A DNA stretch of 64,000 nucleotides, from positions 153,924 to 217,923 of the forward strand of contig NZ_JAINFJ010000005.1 in NCBI RefSeq assembly GCF_019966595.1. Reading direction: 5' to 3'. Below, piece by piece: positions 37,904-47,205 of this stretch (positions are counted from its first letter, which is position 1; each line of letters starts with the position of its first letter). Below the pieces are notes generated by a model. That model worked only from the letters and a program-made list of their open reading frames with translations. It had not been told where the DNA came from and ran no database searches. Source of the stretch: Oricola indica (GTDB lineage: Bacteria > Pseudomonadota > Alphaproteobacteria > Rhizobiales > Rhizobiaceae). The translations under genes were made by a program, and so were the position numbers.

Positions 37904-39028
37904 ATGAAGAAACTGCTCGCAGCATTCCTGGCCGCTTCGGCCATCGCGCTCGGCGGCACCAGTATGGCGGACGCACGCGAACTGCGTATCGCGCCGGCCG
38001 CTCCGCCGCCGCATCCGGCGAACGGTGTCATGTACACCAATTTCGCGAAATACCTTCCGGAGGAATCCGACGGCCGCCTCACCGCGACCATGCTCGGACC
38101 GGAAGTGGTCAATCTTGGCCAGATGAAGGACGCCCTGCAGTCGCAGATCGCGGAAGTCGGCAACCTGTTGCCGCTCTACTTCCCGGCCGACCTGCCGATG
38201 ATGTCGGTCACGGGCCAATTGTCGCTGACCGGCACAAACTCGCAGGCGATGGGCGCGGCCCTCACCGAATTCGTGGTCAACTGCACCCCCTGCCAGGAAG
38301 AGATGAAGAGCCTGAACTTCGTCTTTCTCGGCTCGGGCGCTTCGGACGTCTACGAATTCCTGACCACCAAGCCTATCCACAACGCCGATGATCTCAAAGG
38401 CCTTCGCCTTCGGTCCGGCGGCGCGCCCTGGGCGCGTTTCGCGGAGCATTTCGGTGCGACGCCGGTTCAGATGTCCGTCTTTGACCAGTTCGAGGCGATG
38501 AACTCCGGCACGATCGACGGCACGATGGCATCCATCGCCGACATGCTGTCCTTCCGCCTCGTCGAAGTGGCCAAATATGTCACTTACGCGCCGCTCGGCC
38601 TCTACTTCTCGACGTCGAACTTCACCGTCTCCAAGGCAACCTGGGACGAGCTTTCGACAGAGGATCGCGCGGCCATGGTGCGGGCGGCGAACCGCGCCAA
38701 TGCGGACTTCACCAACCGCTGGGGATCCACGATGCCTGGCGAGGCCGAAGCCGCATCGCGGGAAGCCGGCGTCGAGTTCATCGAGGCCGATCCCGAGTTC
38801 GTCGAAGAGATCGAGCAGTTCATCCAGGATGACATCGAGACTGCCGGAACCTACTCGCAGGAGCAGTTCGGCATCGAGGATGCGCCGGATCAGATCCAGC
38901 AGTTCCTCGCGCTCGTCGAGAAGTGGACGGCCATCGCGGAAGAGGAAAACAACGACCCGGTCGCCATGTCCAAGCGCGTCTATGACGAGGTCTGGTCCAA
39001 GGTCGATTACGCCACTTACGGCCAGTAA
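37904..39028 (+). CDS. dctP: TRAP transporter substrate-binding protein (DctP family)
   Basis: A 374-residue periplasmic solute receptor. A Sec signal peptide (MKKLLAAFLAASAIALGGTS, cleavage near ADA-RE) is followed by the mature domain. GLRLRSGGAPWARFAEHFGA carries the Arg that typically clamps a carboxylate, followed by FDQFEAMNSGTIDG. GGGAGGAA precedes the ATG. Together with the membrane genes downstream it would import an aromatic carboxylate, by analogy with the hydroxycinnamate TRAP system TarPQM of Rhodopseudomonas palustris. Confidence 0.92.
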   Translation: MKKLLAAFLAASAIALGGTSMADARELRIAPAAPPPHPANGVMYTNFAKYLPEESDGRLTATMLGPEVVNLGQMKDALQSQIAEVGNLLPLYFPADLPMMSVTGQLSLTGTNSQAMGAALTEFVVNCTPCQEEMKSLNFVFLGSGASDVYEFLTTKPIHNADDLKGLRLRSGGAPWARFAEHFGATPVQMSVFDQFEAMNSGTIDGTMASIADMLSFRLVEVAKYVTYAPLGLYFSTSNFTVSKATWDELSTEDRAAMVRAANRANADFTNRWGSTMPGEAEAASREAGVEFIEADPEFVEEIEQFIQDDIETAGTYSQEQFGIEDAPDQIQQFLALVEKWTAIAEEENNDPVAMSKRVYDEVWSKVDYATYGQ

Positions 39029-39102
39029 GGCACGACAGATCGCCGGGAGCTCAGGCTCCCGGCGGCACAGTTGCACTGAAACCGGTTCTTTCGAGGAAAC
39101 CC

Positions 39103-39597
39103 ATGCGCCTGCTTTCCCGCGTGCAGGACGGTCTCTTGGCGCTGCTTGCGCTGATCGGCGCGCTCGCCGTCATCGCGCTGATGTTGCATGTCGTCACGGA
39201 TGTCGCGATGCGCAACCTGACCAACACGCCTATTCCTGCAACATATGAGATCGTGACCCATTACTACATGATCTCCCTCGCCTTCATCCCGCTCGCCTGG
39301 GTGGAACGCGGCGGCGGCATGGTGCAGGTCGAGGTGATCGAACCTTTTCTGGGACCTCGTGCGCTTTCCTGGTCCGACCGGCTCGTGGCGCTGATTTCCA
39401 CAGTGATCTACGGGGCGCTGGCGTGGTTTACCTGGCTCACCGCACTCAAGAATTTCGATACCGGCGTCTTCGTGATGGCCCAGAACATTCCGGTCGCCAC
39501 CTGGCCGGCCTATTTCCTTCTGCCGCTCGGCTTCTTCCTCGCCGCCCTGACAACGGCGATCCGCATGTTCCAGCCAACACGTGAGGTCGAGCAATGA
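39103..39597 (+). CDS. dctQ: TRAP transporter small membrane subunit (DctQ family)
   Basis: A 164-residue inner-membrane protein with about four hydrophobic helices (LLALLALIGALAVIALMLHV, THYYMISLAFIPLAWV, IYGALAWFTWLTAL, PAYFLLPLGFFLAALTTAI). The ERGG segment after helix two is common in DctQ. It lies 74 bases after dctP and overlaps dctM by four bases (ATGA). Confidence 0.92.
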   Translation: MRLLSRVQDGLLALLALIGALAVIALMLHVVTDVAMRNLTNTPIPATYEIVTHYYMISLAFIPLAWVERGGGMVQVEVIEPFLGPRALSWSDRLVALISTVIYGALAWFTWLTALKNFDTGVFVMAQNIPVATWPAYFLLPLGFFLAALTTAIRMFQPTREVEQ

Positions 39598-40898
39598 GCG
39601 TCGCCACCGGCTTTGCGGGTGTATTCCTGCTTTTCGTTCTGTTGGCGCTGCGTGTCCCGGTCGCGCTGGCGCTCATCGCCGTCCCCGTCGCCGGCATCGC
39701 CTGGTTGATTGGCTGGGCGCCGGCGATCGGCATCCTGTCGTCGACGCCGTTTTCCTTCGTGGCCAACTGGACGTTGTCGGCCGTGCCGATGTTCCTGCTG
39801 ATGGGCTTCATCGCGTTCCACACCGGCCTGACCGGCGGCCTGTTCGACGCGGCGAAAGCCGTTCTGCGCCGCATACCGGGCGCCCTCGCCATATCATCGA
39901 TTTTCGCCTGCTCCGGCTTTGCGGCCGTCTGCGGCTCGTCGCTGGCGACAGCTGCCGCGATGGGGCGGATCGCGATCCCCGAAATGGTGAAATCGGGCTA
40001 TGCGCCGAGCTTCGCCGCAGGCTCGATCGCGGCGGGCGGAACGATCGGGGCGCTGATCCCGCCTTCGATCCTGATGATCGTCTACGGCGTCTTCGCCGAA
40101 ACGTCGGTGACACAGGTTTTCCTCGGCGGCATCACTATCGGACTCCTGACCGCGATCGCCTATTCGATCGTCGTTCTGCTGACATGCTGGTTGCGGCCGG
40201 ACATTGCCCCGCCGAAACCGCTTGATGCCGAGGGGATCGACACCAAGAGCGCGATCCTGAACATCTGGCCCGTGCTGCTCCTCATGGTAATCGTCTTCGG
40301 CGGCCTGTTCTCCGGCGTCTTCACCGCGACCGAAGCAGGCGCGGTCGGCGCCATCGGCTCGATCCTCATCTCGGTGGCAACCCGCCGGCTGACCTGGGAC
40401 GTCTTCAAGACCTCGATGATCGAAACGCTGATGACCTCGTCGTCGCTGTTCATCATCGGCGTGGGCGCGTCCATGTTCACGCGCTTCCTCGGGCTGACCG
40501 GACTGACCGGATTCATCTCGGCGACGGTGAACGGCGCCGACCTCGGTTATGTCGAGCTGATGTTCATCGTGGTCATGCTTTATCTCGTGCTCGGCATGTT
40601 CATGGAGCCGTTCGGCGCGATGCTCGTGACGCTTCCGGTCCTGCTGCCGATCTTCAAGACACAGGGCATAGACCTGGTCTGGTTCGGCGTCCTGTGTGTG
40701 AAACTGCTTGAGATCGGCATGATCACGCCGCCGGTCGGGCTCAACGTCTTCGTCATACGAAACGTGGCGAGCCAATACGCCACGGTCGTGCAGATATTCA
40801 AAGGCGTGATTCCGTTCCTGCTGGTCGATCTGCTGGTCGTCGCGATCGTGATCGCGCTGCCGCAGATCGTGCTCTACCTGCCATCCCTGATGAAGTGA
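39594..40898 (+). CDS. dctM: TRAP transporter large membrane subunit (DctM family)
   Basis: A 434-residue sodium-coupled membrane carrier of the TRAP system. Family segments include SAVPMFLLMGFIAFHTG, CSGFAAVCGSSLATAAAMG, IAAGGTIGALIPPSILMIVYG and EPFGAMLVTLPVLLPIF. The last gene of the plus-strand block, it ends 20 bases before the terminator at 40911-40952. Confidence 0.94.
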   Translation: MSVATGFAGVFLLFVLLALRVPVALALIAVPVAGIAWLIGWAPAIGILSSTPFSFVANWTLSAVPMFLLMGFIAFHTGLTGGLFDAAKAVLRRIPGALAISSIFACSGFAAVCGSSLATAAAMGRIAIPEMVKSGYAPSFAAGSIAAGGTIGALIPPSILMIVYGVFAETSVTQVFLGGITIGLLTAIAYSIVVLLTCWLRPDIAPPKPLDAEGIDTKSAILNIWPVLLLMVIVFGGLFSGVFTATEAGAVGAIGSILISVATRRLTWDVFKTSMIETLMTSSSLFIIGVGASMFTRFLGLTGLTGFISATVNGADLGYVELMFIVVMLYLVLGMFMEPFGAMLVTLPVLLPIFKTQGIDLVWFGVLCVKLLEIGMITPPVGLNVFVIRNVASQYATVVQIFKGVIPFLLVDLLVVAIVIALPQIVLYLPSLMK

Positions 40899-40910
40899 GG
40901 AACCGGCGAC

Positions 40911-40952
40911 AAAAAAAAGCCCGGACAACCGTCATTGGTTGTCCGGGCTTTT
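40911..40952. terminator. Bidirectional terminator between dctM and pobA
   Basis: A 12-base-pair stem (40919-40930 with 40937-40948) and six-base loop is flanked by eight A and four T residues. On the minus strand it gives a strong U-tract after pobA, and on the plus strand a weaker one after dctM. Confidence 0.9.
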
Positions 40953-40970
40953 CCGTTGTCTCGGGGTAAC

Positions 40971-42143
40971 TTAGAAAGGCAGTCCTACGTAGTTCTCGGC
41001 GAGCGAGCCAAGCGCCGCCTCGGACGAGAACAGATACTCGAGATCCGTCTGCTGCAGCTTCTGATCGTAGGGAATACTGTCCGGGAAGGTGTGAAGAAGC
41101 GTGGTCATCCACCAGGAAAAACGCTGCGCTTTCCAGACGCGAGCCAAGGCCTTTGCGGAATAGGCATCGAGCCCGGAATCGTCGCCGTTCTTATAGTGAT
41201 CGACCATCGCGTGATAGAGATAGTAGATATCCGAAGCCGCGCTGTTCAGCCCGCGCGCGCCGGTCGGCGGCACGATATGCGCCGCATCGCCCGCGAGGAA
41301 CAGGTTTCCATATCGCATCGGCTCGGCAACGAACGACCGTAGCGGCGCGATGGACTTTTCGATCGAAGGTCCGGTCTCCATGCGACCGGCGACATCCTCG
41401 GGCAGCCGCCGCTTCAACTCGGCCCAGAAATCGTCGTCTGACCAATCCTCCACGCTGTCAGACAGCGGCACCTGGATATAGTAGCGGCTCAGTACCCGCG
41501 ACCGAAGGGAACACAGCGCAAAACCACGCTCGTGCCGGGCATAGATCAGTTCCGGGGAGACGGGCGTCGTGCGCGAAAGCACGCCGAGCCAGCCAAACGG
41601 ATAAACCTTCTCATACTCGGTCAGAACGTCGCTCGGGATCGATTTGCGGCTGACGCCGTGGAAGCCATCCGCGCCAATGACGAAATCGCAGTCGATGCGA
41701 ACGATCTCGTCTCCCTTGCGGTAGGTGACATAGGGAGTGTCGGACTTCAGGTCGTGCGGCTTCACGTCCTCCGCATTGTGGATGACGATTCCGTCCATCT
41801 TGTCGCGCGCATCGTAAAGATCGCGCGTCAGTTCCGTCTGGCCATAGACGACAACCGACGAACCGCCGGAATATTTGTGCAGGTCGACGCGGTCCAGCTT
41901 GCCATCATGCGAGATGTAGAAGCCTTCATGCGTTTCGCCTTCGTTGTCCATGCGCTCGCCACATTGCGCTTCACGCATCAACTCGGCAAAGCCATGTTCC
42001 AGAACACCGGCACGGATACGGCTCAGCACATATTCACGGCTGTGCTTTTCCAGCACGACCGTATCGATTCCCCGAAGATGAAGAAGCTGCGAGAGCATCA
42101 ACCCCGACGGGCCACCACCGATAATACAAACCTGTGTTTTCAT
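40971..42143 (-). CDS. pobA: 4-hydroxybenzoate 3-monooxygenase (p-hydroxybenzoate hydroxylase)
   Basis: A 390-residue FAD enzyme that converts 4-hydroxybenzoate to protocatechuate with NAD(P)H and O2. It has the FAD motif VCIIGGGPSGLML, the SRIRAGVLEHG segment, and the DG motif DCDFVIGADGFHGVSR. NLFLAGDAAHIVPPTGARGLN is the GD motif, and RHERGFALCSLRSRVLSRYY belongs to the substrate pocket region. GGAGG precedes the start. It supplies the step between side-chain removal or dehalogenation and ring cleavage. The divergent AraC gene is its likely regulator. Confidence 0.97.
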   Translation of the reverse strand: MKTQVCIIGGGPSGLMLSQLLHLRGIDTVVLEKHSREYVLSRIRAGVLEHGFAELMREAQCGERMDNEGETHEGFYISHDGKLDRVDLHKYSGGSSVVVYGQTELTRDLYDARDKMDGIVIHNAEDVKPHDLKSDTPYVTYRKGDEIVRIDCDFVIGADGFHGVSRKSIPSDVLTEYEKVYPFGWLGVLSRTTPVSPELIYARHERGFALCSLRSRVLSRYYIQVPLSDSVEDWSDDDFWAELKRRLPEDVAGRMETGPSIEKSIAPLRSFVAEPMRYGNLFLAGDAAHIVPPTGARGLNSAASDIYYLYHAMVDHYKNGDDSGLDAYSAKALARVWKAQRFSWWMTTLLHTFPDSIPYDQKLQQTDLEYLFSSEAALGSLAENYVGLPF

Positions 42144-42192
42144 GAAAAATCCTCCACATGGACGAAAATATCACCGAACACATTGACCGGAA

Positions 42193-42206
42193 TGGACGGC
42201 AGTCCA
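42193..42206. promoter_or_regulatory. Inverted repeat in the pobA / araC divergent promoter
   Basis: TGGAC and GTCCA flank four bases, within the 84-base gap between the divergent start codons. A third TGGAC lies near 42157, so spaced half-sites for the AraC regulator are plausible. Confidence 0.4.
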
Positions 42207-42227
42207 GAATACTTGTACAAATCGAAC

Positions 42228-43109
42228 ATGGATACCGCACAGACTGCCCTGCCCGTCCTGAGCTGCAACCTGTTCGGCGAAGCCGGCGACCTGCCCGACG
42301 TCGTTCATTGCGAGACGATTGAAGTGCGCTCCAAGCTGCATGGCTGGGAGCTTACACCGCACCGGCACGCAAGATTGCACCAAGTCCTGTTGATCGAGAG
42401 CGGTGGTGGGCGCGCCACGATGGAAGGTCACGGATTGGCGCTCGCACCGCAAACGCTGATCAATGTGCCGATGGGATCGGTGCATGCCTTCACCTTCGTT
42501 CCGGACACACAAGGCTGGGTGGTCACGCTCGCTGCCGAAGTCATCGACGAAGTTCTCGATCCATCGGAGGGACTGCGCCCCGTTCTCGCGCGTCCGGCCG
42601 TATTGTCGGCGGGACCCATGGCATCCGTGATCATGCGGCAGATATTCGACGAGCATGCCGGGCGGCGCTTTGCCCGTGCGCAAATTCTGCGCTCGTTGTC
42701 CGGCGTTCTGCTCGGCGAGGTCGCCCGCAGACTTTCCACCGACGAACCCGCCAGACCGAAAACGACGGACAACACGATCTTCCGGCGCTTCGAGGCACTT
42801 CTCGAAGAGCACCTGATAGACCATTGGTCGGTGACCGACTATGCGAAGGCTCTCTCGATCACGCCGACACATCTGAGCCGCATGACGCGCGCCGCGATTG
42901 GCCAGCCAGCCACGAGATTGATCGAAGAACGCATGATCCGCGAAGCGCGGCGCAACCTGGTCTACACCAACCTGCCCGTCTCGAAGATCGCCTATGCGCT
43001 CGGATACAACGATCCGGCCTATTTCAGCCGGGTCTTCAGCCAGGCCACCGGCATGTCGCCGCGCGAATTCCGCATGCGCGTCGAAGCGCAGGGCGCGTTC
43101 CATGCGTGA
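42228..43109 (+). CDS. AraC-family transcriptional regulator (PobR/PobC-like)
   Basis: A 293-residue regulator. The N-terminal cupin-like part includes HGWELTPHRHARLHQVLLIE and GSVHAFTFVPDTQGWVVTLA. The C-terminal pair of helix-turn-helix units includes WSVTDYAKALSITPTHLSRM and ISKIAYALGYNDPAYFSRVF-like VSKIAYALGYNDPAYFSRVF. The reading frame is open back to 41532, but the extra part overlaps pobA and is rejected. It is divergent from pobA and convergent with kynA, whose stop is six bases away. Activation of pobA by 4-hydroxybenzoate is the expected role. Confidence 0.88.
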   Translation: MDTAQTALPVLSCNLFGEAGDLPDVVHCETIEVRSKLHGWELTPHRHARLHQVLLIESGGGRATMEGHGLALAPQTLINVPMGSVHAFTFVPDTQGWVVTLAAEVIDEVLDPSEGLRPVLARPAVLSAGPMASVIMRQIFDEHAGRRFARAQILRSLSGVLLGEVARRLSTDEPARPKTTDNTIFRRFEALLEEHLIDHWSVTDYAKALSITPTHLSRMTRAAIGQPATRLIEERMIREARRNLVYTNLPVSKIAYALGYNDPAYFSRVFSQATGMSPREFRMRVEAQGAFHA

Positions 43110-43115
43110 ATGTCG

Positions 43116-43958
43116 TCAGAGCACCGTGCGCACATGCCAGAGCTCGGGGAACAGCTCGACCTCCAGCATCCGCTTGAGATAGCTCACGCCTCCGGTTCCG
43201 CCGGTACCGCGCTTGAAGCCGATCACCCGTTCGACCGTGGTCACGTGATTGAAACGCCAGCGTCGGAAATAGTCCTCGAAATCCACCAGCTTCTCGGCGA
43301 GCTCATAGAGCTCCCAATGCGTCTCTGGCGCTTCGTAGACGACCCGCCATGCATCCATGACGCCATCGTCGGCCGCGTGAGTCCGCGAGACATCTCGGTC
43401 CAATACACCGGTCGGTATCTCGACGCCCTTGCGGGCGGCAAGCCGCAGGACCTCGTCATAGAGGCTCGGCCGCGTCAGTTCTTCCTCGAGCAGCGACACG
43501 ATATCCGCGCGATGCGCATGCGGGCGCAGCATGGCGTGATTGCGATTGCCCAGGACATATTCGATCAGCCGGTACTGCCACGACTGGAAGCCCGAGGACT
43601 TATCCAGCGCATCGCGAAAGCGCGTATAGTCGCTAGGCGTCATCGTGCGCAGCACGTCCCAGGCGGAGTTCAACTGCTCGAAGATCCGGGAAACGCGCGC
43701 CAGCATCTTCATCGCCGGCTGCAACCGGTCCTCGGATATCGCTTTGCGAGCAGCAATGAGTTCATGGATCGCCAGCCGCATCCAGAGTTCGGAGGTTTGG
43801 TGCTGGACGATGAACAGCATCTCGTCATGCGCGTCGCTCAGGGGCTCTTGCGCGCCGAGAATAGCGTCGAGATGAAGGTAATCGCCATAGGACATGCGCC
43901 CGTCGAACTGCATTGTCGCGCCTTCGCGGGACGGATCGTAATCGTTGCCGGTCGTCAT
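43116..43958 (-). CDS. kynA: Tryptophan 2,3-dioxygenase
   Basis: A 280-residue haem enzyme that opens the indole ring of tryptophan to N-formylkynurenine. [16 protein letters not shown] and [14 protein letters not shown] (distal His) are diagnostic. [15 protein letters not shown] lies mid-protein, and [20 protein letters not shown] carries the proximal haem His. I start at [10 protein letters not shown], whose ATG overlaps the kynU stop. It is the last gene of the operon. No kynurenine formamidase gene is in the window. Confidence 0.97.
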   Translation of the reverse strand: MTTGNDYDPSREGATMQFDGRMSYGDYLHLDAILGAQEPLSDAHDEMLFIVQHQTSELWMRLAIHELIAARKAISEDRLQPAMKMLARVSRIFEQLNSAWDVLRTMTPSDYTRFRDALDKSSGFQSWQYRLIEYVLGNRNHAMLRPHAHRADIVSLLEEELTRPSLYDEVLRLAARKGVEIPTGVLDRDVSRTHAADDGVMDAWRVVYEAPETHWELYELAEKLVDFEDYFRRWRFNHVTTVERVIGFKRGTGGTGGVSYLKRMLEVELFPELWHVRTVL

Positions 43959-45148
43959 GTGACCGCCTCCCGCTTCAGGAATTCCGGCCTGTCCCACTCG
44001 CCTCTCTCCACGATCTCGCACAACGTCGCCGCGGCGCGTCGCACCTCGTCTTCGGTGTTGTAGAGCGGACAGAAGCCGAAACGCATCCGGTCCGGCGCCC
44101 GAAAATCCCCGATCACGCCACGCGCGATCAAAGCCTGCATCGCCGCGTATCCTTCGCGAAATCGGAAAGAGACCTGGGATCCGCGCTCCGCCGGGTCGCG
44201 CGGACTGGCGAGTGAAACCTGCGTCGTCCCGGATTCAACCCGGCTTATGAAGAGTTCGCTAAGTTCGATCGACCGCGCGCGAATATCGTCCATGTCTATC
44301 TCGTCCCAGACATCGAGCGCCGCATCGAGCACCGCCATCTGGATCACGGGCGGCGTCCCGACCCGCATGCGCGCAATGCCCGGCGCCGGGCGATAATCGA
44401 GATCGAAGGCAAATGGCGCATCATGACCCAGCCAACCTGAAAGAGCCGGTCTTACAATATCTTGCAGGTCCGGATTCACGTAGATAAACGCCGGCGCGCC
44501 GGGCCCGCCATTGAGATATTTGTAGGTGCACCCGGTCGCCATATCGACGCCGCAACCGGCAAGATCGACCGGCACGGCGCCCGCCGAATGGGCCAGATCC
44601 CAGATCGAAATCGCGCCCGCCTCATGTGTCATTCGCGTGATGCCGGCCATGTCATGCATGCGGCCGGTCCCGTAATCGACATGGGTCAGCATGACCGCGG
44701 CGATCGTCTCGTCGATCGCGCCAGAAACCTCTTCCGGCGCGACGATCCGCAATTCATGCCCCTTGCCTAGAGAGCGCAGGAGGCCATCCGCCATATAGAG
44801 ATCGGTCGGGAAATTCCCGCTGTCGGAAAGGACGACCTTCCGTTCAGGCCGCAGTTCGAGCGCTGCGGCGAGCGCCTGGTAGACCTTGATGGACAGCGTA
44901 TCGCCGATAACGACGCTGCCCGGTTGCGCACCAACCAGCCGGCCGATCCGATCACCGAGCCGGATGGGCATTTCCATCCAGCGCGCCTTGTTCCAGCCGC
45001 CAATCAGCATGCCGCCCCATTCATCGGTCATCGTGCGATTTGCGCGCGAGACCGCGTTTTGGGGCAAGGGCCCCAGCGAATTGCCGTCGAGGTAGATGAC
45101 ACCGTCCGGCAGATCGAAGAAATCACGCGTCGCAGCGAAGTCCGTCAT
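43955..45148 (-). CDS. kynU: Kynureninase
   Basis: A 397-residue PLP enzyme that splits kynurenine into anthranilate and alanine. [12 protein letters not shown] is the N-terminal signature. The cofactor Lys is Lys 210 in [15 protein letters not shown], and Asp 184 in IWDLAHSAG contacts the pyridine nitrogen. It overlaps the Rid gene upstream and kynA downstream by four bases each. Its product anthranilate is the substrate of the CoA ligase in the same operon. Confidence 0.97.
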   Translation of the reverse strand: MTDFAATRDFFDLPDGVIYLDGNSLGPLPQNAVSRANRTMTDEWGGMLIGGWNKARWMEMPIRLGDRIGRLVGAQPGSVVIGDTLSIKVYQALAAALELRPERKVVLSDSGNFPTDLYMADGLLRSLGKGHELRIVAPEEVSGAIDETIAAVMLTHVDYGTGRMHDMAGITRMTHEAGAISIWDLAHSAGAVPVDLAGCGVDMATGCTYKYLNGGPGAPAFIYVNPDLQDIVRPALSGWLGHDAPFAFDLDYRPAPGIARMRVGTPPVIQMAVLDAALDVWDEIDMDDIRARSIELSELFISRVESGTTQVSLASPRDPAERGSQVSFRFREGYAAMQALIARGVIGDFRAPDRMRFGFCPLYNTEDEVRRAAATLCEIVERGEWDRPEFLKREAVT

Positions 45149-45555
45149 GACGCCGCTCCGGATTTGCCGATTTCGGCCGTTGCCTCGATTTCCACCAAAG
45201 CCTCATCCTCCAGAAGAGCGGCCACAACGATCAACGTCATGGCCGGAAAATGCCGTCCCATCACGCGCCGGTACGCCTCGCCGACTTCGCGTTGGCGCGC
45301 GACATATTCCTTCTTGTCAGTCACGTACCAGGTCAAACGGACGATGTCGGCGACCTCACCGCCTGCCCGGCGCACTACCGCCGCGATATTGGCCAGAGCC
45401 TGCTCGGTCTGCCCGACGAAATCATGCGTTTCGAAGACCTGGTCGCCATTCCAGCCGATCTGCCCACCGACATAAAGGCGCGATCCGTCCACGAGCATGC
45501 CATTGGCATAGCCCTTCGGCTGAACCCACTCGGGAGGATTGACGGTCTCGATCAT
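45145..45555 (-). CDS. Rid-family (YjgF/YER057c/UK114) protein lacking the deaminase Arg
   Basis: A 136-residue trimeric-type Rid protein with GQIGWN, VADIVRLTWYVTD and VEIEATAEIG. In E. coli RidA, Arg 105 in FPARS is needed for imine deamination. Here the same position is Met 106 (HFPAMT). It therefore probably belongs to a Rid subgroup without classical enamine/imine deaminase activity. Position between the CoA ligase and kynureninase suggests it acts on a nitrogen-containing intermediate, perhaps from aminobenzoyl-CoA turnover. Function otherwise unknown. Confidence 0.85.
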   Translation of the reverse strand: MIETVNPPEWVQPKGYANGMLVDGSRLYVGGQIGWNGDQVFETHDFVGQTEQALANIAAVVRRAGGEVADIVRLTWYVTDKKEYVARQREVGEAYRRVMGRHFPAMTLIVVAALLEDEALVEIEATAEIGKSGAAS

Positions 45556-45584
45556 GTTCGCTTTCCAATCAGATAATATAAGGG

Positions 45585-47204
45585 TCAGGCGTCAGCGCGC
45601 AGGCGGAAACGCTGGATCTTGCCAGTCTGGGTTTTCGGCAGGGCATCGGTGAACACCACCGATCGCGGATATTTATAAGGCGCGATCGTATCCTTGACGT
45701 GTTGCTGAAGCCGCAGCACCGTCGCCGCATCGCGCGCCACGCCATCGACGATCACCACATGTGCTTCGACAATCTGGCCGCGATCCTCGTCCGGCACACC
45801 GACAACCGCGCATTCGACGACGTCGGGATGGGCAAGCAAGGCGGCCTCGACTTCGGGGCCGGCAATGTTGTACCCGGCCGAGACGATCATGTCGTCATTG
45901 CGCGCGGCGAAGTGGAAATACCCTTCCTCGTCCTGCCAGAACGAGTCGCCCGTCAGGTTCCAGCCGTCGCGGACATAGTCGGATTGACGCTTATCGGCGA
46001 GATACCGGCACCCGGTCGGGCCTTTCACGGCGAGCTTTCCGACTGTGCCGCGCGGCGCTTCGTTCATGGCTTCATCAACGATCTTCGCCTCGTATCCACC
46101 CACCGGCTTTCCCGTACAGGCAGGGCGGGAATCGCCGAAACGGTTCGAGATGAAGATATGCAGCATTTCGGTCGCGCCGATGCCGTCGAGCATCGGCTTG
46201 CCGGTCTTCTCCATCCATTGCTCATAGACCGGACCCGGTAGCGTTTCGCCCGCCGAAACGGCGGCGCGCAGGGAGGAAAGATCCGCCCCCTCCTCCATCG
46301 CCGTCAGCATGGCACGGTATGCGGTGGGTGCGGTGAAGCACACGGTTGCGCCATAGGTCTGGATGATTTCGACCATGTTGGGCGGCGTGGCGCTTTCGAG
46401 GAGCGTCGCCGCAGCCCCGAAACGCAGTGGAAACACCGCGAGCCCGCCAAGGCCGAATGTGAAGGCGAGCGGCGGGGAGCCGACGAATACATCGTCCGGC
46501 GTGACGCCAAGCACCTCCCTGGCATATCCGTCGGCGATAATCAGGAGATCACGGTGGAAATGCATCGTCGCCTTGGGCTCGCCGGTCGTGCCCGAGGTAA
46601 AGCCCAGCAGGGCGACATCGTCACGTCCGGTCTTCACGCTCTCGAAGAGAACGGATTTCCGCAGCGCTAGACGGTCGAGTTCCGCGTCATGATTGGCCGT
46701 GCCGTCGAAGCCGACCACCTTGTCTAGATAGTCGCTGGTCTTCGCACAGGCGACCAGTTCGTCCATCAGCCGCGTGTCGCACAGCGCCAGCGATATTTGC
46801 GCCTTGTCGACGATTTTCGAGAGTTCGCCCGCGCGCAGCATCGGCATCGTGTTGACGACCACGGCACCGGCCTTCGTGGCGGCAAGCCACGCGGCGACCA
46901 TGGCCGGATTGTTGGCCGACCGCACCAGGATGCGGTTGCCGGGCTGGATGCCATAATCCTCGACCAGCACATGAGCGATACGGTTGGTCCAGTCGGTCAG
47001 TTCCTTGTAGGTGCGCTGACGTCCATTCCCGATCAGCGCGGTATGATCCCCGAAACCGCGCGCCACCATGCCGTCCGTGAGTTCGTAGCCGGCATTCATC
47101 CATTCCGGATAATCAAACCCGTCCAGCAGGAACTCCGGCCACTGATCCGGCGGAGGCAGGTTGTCCCGGGTAAAGCTGTCGGCATGTCCGCTGGGTCCAA
47201 GCAT
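45585..47204 (-). CDS. 2-aminobenzoate-CoA ligase
   Basis: A 539-residue ANL ligase that activates anthranilate with ATP and CoA. I start at MLGPSGHADSF, preceded by GGGAGG. Motifs are LLGFTSGTTGEPKATMHFH (P-loop), GIGATEMLHIFISN, GWNLTGDSFW, and a C-terminal PKTQTGKIQRFRL with the catalytic Lys. Benzoate-CoA-ligase-like sequence together with the kyn genes and the 2-aminobenzoyl-CoA monooxygenase identifies the substrate. The start is two bases from the upstream acyl-CoA dehydrogenase stop. Confidence 0.9.
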   Translation of the reverse strand: MLGPSGHADSFTRDNLPPPDQWPEFLLDGFDYPEWMNAGYELTDGMVARGFGDHTALIGNGRQRTYKELTDWTNRIAHVLVEDYGIQPGNRILVRSANNPAMVAAWLAATKAGAVVVNTMPMLRAGELSKIVDKAQISLALCDTRLMDELVACAKTSDYLDKVVGFDGTANHDAELDRLALRKSVLFESVKTGRDDVALLGFTSGTTGEPKATMHFHRDLLIIADGYAREVLGVTPDDVFVGSPPLAFTFGLGGLAVFPLRFGAAATLLESATPPNMVEIIQTYGATVCFTAPTAYRAMLTAMEEGADLSSLRAAVSAGETLPGPVYEQWMEKTGKPMLDGIGATEMLHIFISNRFGDSRPACTGKPVGGYEAKIVDEAMNEAPRGTVGKLAVKGPTGCRYLADKRQSDYVRDGWNLTGDSFWQDEEGYFHFAARNDDMIVSAGYNIAGPEVEAALLAHPDVVECAVVGVPDEDRGQIVEAHVVIVDGVARDAATVLRLQQHVKDTIAPYKYPRSVVFTDALPKTQTGKIQRFRLRADA

Positions 47205-47205
47205 C

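Noticed and set aside
40911-40952. Long inverted repeat after dctM as an insertion-sequence end
   Set aside because: The A and T tracts on both sides and its place between convergent stops make it a bidirectional terminator.
41532-42227. N-terminal extension of the AraC regulator by 232 codons
   Set aside because: The extension lies entirely opposite pobA and its promoter. The ATG at 42228 gives the normal length of an AraC regulator.
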